From NCBI RefSeq assembly GCF_005870025.1, contig NZ_VATA01000005.1, positions 1 to 64,000 of the forward strand: a stretch of 64,000 nucleotides of DNA. Direction: 5' to 3'. A model generated the notes under the pieces. The model ran no database searches and was not told where the DNA came from. It saw only the letters and a program-made list of their open reading frames with translations. The translations under genes and the position numbers were made by a program. This DNA comes from Poseidonocella sp. HB161398. GTDB taxonomy: Bacteria > Pseudomonadota > Alphaproteobacteria > Rhodobacterales > Rhodobacteraceae. Every line of letters starts with the position of its first letter. Positions within the stretch are counted from its first letter, which is position 1. Shown here piece by piece: positions 60,975 to 64,000 of this stretch.

Positions 60975-61677
60975 GGGCGTCCTCCGCGATCCGTCCGTCG
61001 GCGACGGTGACCACCCGGTCCATCCGCTCCAGCAGATGCGGGTCGTGGCTGACCGCGATGAGCGTGCGCCCGGCATCGCGGGTGACGGCCACCAGATCGC
61101 CGGTCAGCCTGTCGGCGGCGGCGCGGTCGAGGCTGGCGGTCGGCTCGTCGGCCAGGAGTGCCGGCGCATCGGCGGCCAGGGCGCGGGCGACGGCGACGCG
61201 CTGGCGCTCGCCCCCCGAGAAGGAGGCGACGGCGCGATGGCCCGCGGGCAGGCCCAGATCGGCCAGCAGCCCGGCTGCGCGGGCGCGGATCGCGGCGCGC
61301 CCGGCGGCGGGACGGAACATCGCCGCCAGCCCGGCATTCGACGCGGCGTCGAGCTCGTCGAAAAGCAGGAAATCCTGGAAGATGATGCCCAGATTGGCGG
61401 CGCGGAACCGCGTGCGGCGGTCGCGGGACAGGCCGAGGATCTCGGTCCCGCCCCACTGGACGCGGCCCGAGGCGCGCTCCAGCAGCCCCGCCAGAGCCAG
61501 CAGGAGGGTCGACTTGCCCGCGCCCGAAGGGCCGCGGATGCCAAGGCTGGTGCCCGGCGCGACCTCGAGCCGGGGCACGGCGAGGAGCGGCGTGCCGTCG
61601 GGCCGGGCGACCGAGAGCCCCTCGACCGCCAGCGGCAGGCCCGGCCGGAGCCCGGTGCCGTCAGGCATAGCTGGCAT
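60967..61677 (-). CDS. ABC transporter ATP-binding protein (LolD/MacB type)
   Basis: The 236-residue ATPase has Walker A GPSGAGKST near residue 49, Q-loop IIFQDFLLFDELDA, signature FSGGERQRVAVARAL and Walker B ALLADEPTASLD, typical of LolD/MacB/FtsE ATPases that drive FtsX-type permeases. Its start overlaps the upstream Tat-exported protein gene by 17 bases, and its end overlaps the permease gene, so the group is tightly coupled. Confidence 0.92.
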   Translation of the reverse strand: MPAMPDGTGLRPGLPLAVEGLSVARPDGTPLLAVPRLEVAPGTSLGIRGPSGAGKSTLLLALAGLLERASGRVQWGGTEILGLSRDRRTRFRAANLGIIFQDFLLFDELDAASNAGLAAMFRPAAGRAAIRARAAGLLADLGLPAGHRAVASFSGGERQRVAVARALAADAPALLADEPTASLDRAAADRLTGDLVAVTRDAGRTLIAVSHDPHLLERMDRVVTVADGRIAEDAHA

Positions 61678-62086
61678 CCGTCAGCCGGATCATCGAGACG
61701 AAGCCGGTCTCGGGGTCCTTGAAGCTGCCCAGCTCCAGCACGCCGCGGGTGGTGATATTGACGTTGAAGGGCACGACATCGACGATCCGCTTGGTGTAGA
61801 TCGCCAGGATGTCGTCCGGCCATTCCGCCTCGCTTTCGCAGAACGGGCAGTAGGACATCGGCATCTTGGTCAGCACGAAGAACCGGCTCTCCGCCTTCAG
61901 GGGCGGCGCCATGAAGCCCGGCACGGTGATGCGCTGGCCCTGAAGCTCCTGCGCCAGATCCGAGAAGCTGCGGTCCTTGTTGTAGAGCTCGCGCAGCTTG
62001 AGCTGCGTCTCGGCGGCCAGCGCGGGGCGCGCCAGGAAGGGCGCGGCAAGGGCGGCGGCAAGGAACAGGCGGCGGTCCGGTCTCAT
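61661..62086 (-). CDS. Tat-exported small CPFC-motif protein (DUF3299-like)
   Basis: The 141-residue protein has a Tat-type leader (DRRLFLAAALAAPFLARPALAA). The mature domain contains ITVPGFMAPPL, FFVLTKMPMSYCPFCESEAEWPDD and VPFNVNITTRGVLELG. The CPFC pair could bind a metal or be redox-active. The fold and size recall DUF3299 proteins that accompany ZrgE-like zinc-linked ABC genes in other bacteria, as I remember them. The start at 62086 follows GAGGATGACCTG. It is the first gene of the four-gene operon. Confidence 0.75.
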   Translation of the reverse strand: MRPDRRLFLAAALAAPFLARPALAAETQLKLRELYNKDRSFSDLAQELQGQRITVPGFMAPPLKAESRFFVLTKMPMSYCPFCESEAEWPDDILAIYTKRIVDVVPFNVNITTRGVLELGSFKDPETGFVSMIRLTDASYA

Positions 62087-62173
62087 CAGGTCATCCTCGT
62101 GGCGGCGGGTGGCGGGCCTGCCGGGCGCTGCGACTTTATCACGGGCGCCCCGGCAGTCCGCCGGAAAAGCGGC

Positions 62174-62200
62174 GGAGGGCCCCGGCGGCCGGGACCCTCC
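62174..62200 (-). terminator. Hairpin after the alkaline phosphatase gene
   Basis: Arms GGAGGGCCCCGG and CCGGGACCCTCC pair with one mismatch and a 3-base loop. A second smaller stem CCGCCG/CGGCGG lies beside it (62158-62175). They sit in the 134-base gap before the metal-type ABC operon, so they may only partly separate the two units. Confidence 0.4.
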
Positions 62201-62220
62201 TGGAAGCTGCGGGGCCCGGA

Positions 62221-63711
62221 TTACTCCGGCGCGACCGCGTAGTTCATCACGTGGAAGATCACGTTCTGCTCGATCGTGCCGTCGAAGAGATGCGACCACG
62301 GGCCCTTGGCATAGAGCGCGACATCGACGCCGGAATGCGACTCGGAGGATTTGGGGATCAGCGACTGCTGGACATAGTCCAGATCCTGCGCCTCTTCCTG
62401 GGTGATCTCCGGGCGGCCTTCGGGGGCGGCATAGCTGCCATCGGCCTGCTCGACCATCACGGAGGAGGAGCCGTTGAGATAGCCCACCACGGTATAGGGC
62501 TTGCCGTCATCGCCCAGCACCGGCTCGTCGGAATGCATGATGCCCTCGTTGGAGACATCGTAGCACAGGCCGTCGATCGGGGTGCCGCGGCCGCAATAGC
62601 CGTTCATCGCGATCGCGTGCTCGTGGTCGGCGGTGACGATGATCAGCGTGTCGGCGTCATCGGTCAGCTCGTCGGCCAGCGCGACGGCGTCGGCAAAGGC
62701 CTTGCCGTCGGTCATGGCGCGCTTGGCGTTGTTGGCGTGGTTGCCGTGGTCGACGCGGCCGGCCTCGATCTCCAGGTAGAAGCCGTTCTCGTTCTGGGCG
62801 AGGAACTCGATGGCCTTCTTGGTCATGTCCGACAGCGACGGTTCGGTCGCCGGGCGGTCGACCTCGTAGGAGGCGTGGCTGTCGGTCCACATGCCGAGGA
62901 TCGGATGCGCCATGTCGAGCGCGTTCAGCCCGTCGAGATCGGAGGCGTACTGGATGCCGGCCGCCTTGGCTTCCTCGATCAGGTTGACGCCGTCCGGACG
63001 GTGGCCCTTGCCGCCATTCGGGGTGGCGGTGCCTTCGGGGACGAAGTAGCGCGCGCCGCCGCCCATGGCGATATCGACGGTGCCCGCCGCCATCGCGTCG
63101 ATCAGCTGGCTGGCGATGTCCTTCTGGGTGTCGCAGCCCTCGGGGACCGCGTCCTCGTAGTCGCGATGCGCGGTCTTGGCATAGACTGCGGCGGGGGTGG
63201 CATGGGTCAGGCGCGCGGTGGTGACGGCGCCGACCGACTTGCCGGCCTCGGTCATCAGCTCGGAGAACAGCGTCAGCTCGTTGCCCGGCACGGTCGAGCA
63301 GTCGTCGGTGACCGCGTTCTCGCCGAGATTGATCAGGTTGAAGCGCTGCTTGACGCCGGTATTCATCGCGCCGGCGGTCGGGGCGGAATCCGGGGTCTGG
63401 GCGTTGATGTTGTAGGTCTTGACCAGCGCCAGATGCGGGAAGGCCTCCTGCGGCTGGACGTAGTCGTCGCCATAGCCGCCGTCCTGCTGGCCGGCCCAGA
63501 GGCGGTTCATGTAGTTCGAGGCGACGCCGTTGCCGTCGGCGACGAACAGGATCACGTTCTTCGCGGTATTGGTGTTCGGCTGCTTGGCCAGCTCGGCCCG
63601 GATGCGGTCCTGGCCGGCAGTGTACCAGTCGCTGCCGGATTGCGCGATGTCCTGGGCGAAAGCGCCGGAGGCGGCCATGGCCAGGGCCGAGGCGGCGAGC
63701 ATCTTGTGCAT
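62221..63711 (-). CDS. phoA: Alkaline phosphatase (PhoA superfamily)
   Basis: The 496-residue exported enzyme has a signal peptide (HKMLAASALAMAASGAFAQ). The metal/nucleophile blocks are FVADGNGVASNYM, the Ser-containing TPDSAPTAGAMNTG, DHGNHANNAKRAM and IVTADHEHAIAMNG. Such enzymes use two Zn and one Mg ion to release phosphate from organic esters in the periplasm. The start at 63711 follows GGGGACACTCC; an ATG at 63732 lacks a ribosome site and would lengthen the signal peptide unnaturally. Zinc-transport-like genes lie downstream on the same strand. Confidence 0.93.
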   Translation of the reverse strand: MHKMLAASALAMAASGAFAQDIAQSGSDWYTAGQDRIRAELAKQPNTNTAKNVILFVADGNGVASNYMNRLWAGQQDGGYGDDYVQPQEAFPHLALVKTYNINAQTPDSAPTAGAMNTGVKQRFNLINLGENAVTDDCSTVPGNELTLFSELMTEAGKSVGAVTTARLTHATPAAVYAKTAHRDYEDAVPEGCDTQKDIASQLIDAMAAGTVDIAMGGGARYFVPEGTATPNGGKGHRPDGVNLIEEAKAAGIQYASDLDGLNALDMAHPILGMWTDSHASYEVDRPATEPSLSDMTKKAIEFLAQNENGFYLEIEAGRVDHGNHANNAKRAMTDGKAFADAVALADELTDDADTLIIVTADHEHAIAMNGYCGRGTPIDGLCYDVSNEGIMHSDEPVLGDDGKPYTVVGYLNGSSSVMVEQADGSYAAPEGRPEITQEEAQDLDYVQQSLIPKSSESHSGVDVALYAKGPWSHLFDGTIEQNVIFHVMNYAVAPE

Positions 63712-63762
63712 GGAGTGTCCCCAAATAGGCATGATGTGACGGACCGCCCCTATGCCCGGGAT

Positions 63763-63780
63763 GTAACACTCCCGTGAAGG
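63763..63780 (-). promoter_or_regulatory. Possible PHO box upstream of alkaline phosphatase
   Basis: On the minus strand CCTTCACGGGAGTGTTAC reads as two half-sites 11 bases apart (CCTTCAC and GTGTTAC). They loosely match the CTGTCAT direct repeats bound by PhoB. Its distance of about 50 bases to the gene is suitable, but the match is imperfect. Confidence 0.35.
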
Positions 63781-63813
63781 AATCGTGGATTCTTCATAAC
63801 AATCAATGAGTTA

Positions 63814-63828
63814 CGTTATATTATCACG
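63814..63828 (-). promoter_or_regulatory. Zur/Fur-like box upstream of alkaline phosphatase
   Basis: CGTTATATTATCACG is a 15-base inverted repeat with a single mismatched pair around a central T. It resembles the GTTATANTATAAC-type sites of alphaproteobacterial Zur proteins. It lies in an AT-rich patch about 100 bases before the alkaline phosphatase start. Confidence 0.45.
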
Positions 63829-63878
63829 CCATCTGCGCCCCTGCAAGCGGCCCGGTGCCGCCGCAGCGGGGCAGGGGC

Positions 63879-64000
63879 TCAGAGCCAGCGGCGCAGCAGG
63901 AAGAAAAGGAAGATCGCCAGCGAGGAGCCGACCATCAGCACCAGCGACAGCTCGAACCCGGCCAGCCAGTGCAGCATCGGCATGTCCTCGAAATTCATCC
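63879..64000 (-). CDS. CorA-like divalent metal transporter, C-terminal fragment
   Basis: The visible 39 codons end a gene running in from the right edge. They read MNFEDMPMLHWLAG followed by a hydrophobic helix and the tail LLRRWL. CorA-family Mg2+/Co2+ channels end in a GMNFE-MP-LHW loop and a final membrane helix with a basic tail, which is what is seen. The codon before the Met ends in GG, compatible with the Gly of GMN. The body of the protein lies outside the window. Confidence 0.8.
   Translation of the reverse strand, partial: MNFEDMPMLHWLAGFELSLVLMVGSSLAIFLFFLLRRWL

Overview
This 64 kb window is very GC-rich, densely coding bacterial DNA. It looks like an alphaproteobacterium of the Rhodobacterales/Rhodobacteraceae type. 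The reasons are the many ABC, TRAP and tripartite tricarboxylate (TTT) uptake systems each beside a catabolic cassette, a class I PHA synthase, choline-sulfatase with a BCCT carrier, and a small RNA with two CCUCC-loop hairpins of the kind known from Rhodobacter. The genus cannot be fixed. No rRNA, tRNA, insertion sequence, prophage or CRISPR array was seen. The window reads as chromosome or chromid carrying catabolic islands.

Layout. 1-7.0 kb: the end of a peptide-type ABC transporter with fused ATPases, two D-2-hydroxyacid dehydrogenases, a DUF475 membrane protein, and an aldarate-type module (enolase-superfamily dehydratase plus 5-dehydro-4-deoxyglucarate dehydratase). 7.0-17.5 kb: a nine-gene minus-strand operon holding two CMD/AhpD-like proteins, a Liv-type ABC importer with fused permeases and two near-identical binding proteins, an aldo/keto reductase and a flavoprotein monooxygenase. 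An Lrp/AsnC regulator lies just upstream, and the gap between them is full of inverted repeats. 17.6-18.8 kb: a cysteine-synthase-family PLP enzyme. 19.1-29.6 kb: a beta-glucuronide island transcribed both ways from one control region: dctP-uidA-uxuR-uxuA to the left, dctQ-dctM-GH31-uxuB to the right.

29.7-35.2 kb: a D-threonine-aldolase-like enzyme, a BCCT carrier, choline-sulfatase and its LysR regulator. 35.3-41.0 kb: a Na/phosphate cotransporter, a CHAD protein, a ParA ATPase translationally coupled to it, and a divergent pyruvate kinase; this could be a polyphosphate-granule positioning locus. 41.1-47.2 kb: Ada, a frameshifted hydroxypyruvate isomerase, a haloacetate-dehalogenase-like hydrolase, leuD/leuC paralogs and a divergent LysR gene preceded by 26-bp tandem repeats that end in its own start codon. 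47.2-51.2 kb: a ureidoglycine-aminohydrolase-like cupin and tctABC.

51.5-55.4 kb: a VanAB-like Rieske oxygenase/reductase pair with a TIM-barrel protein and a MarR regulator. 55.6-58.8 kb: an MscS channel, the two-hairpin small RNA and phaC. 59.1-64 kb: a His-rich PCu(A)C protein, an FtsX/MacB-like permease, an ATPase and a Tat-exported CPFC protein (resembling zinc-linked Zrg-type systems), alkaline phosphatase with Zur-like and PHO-like sequences upstream, and the end of a CorA-type transporter.

All functions are read from motifs and context only; no database search was run.
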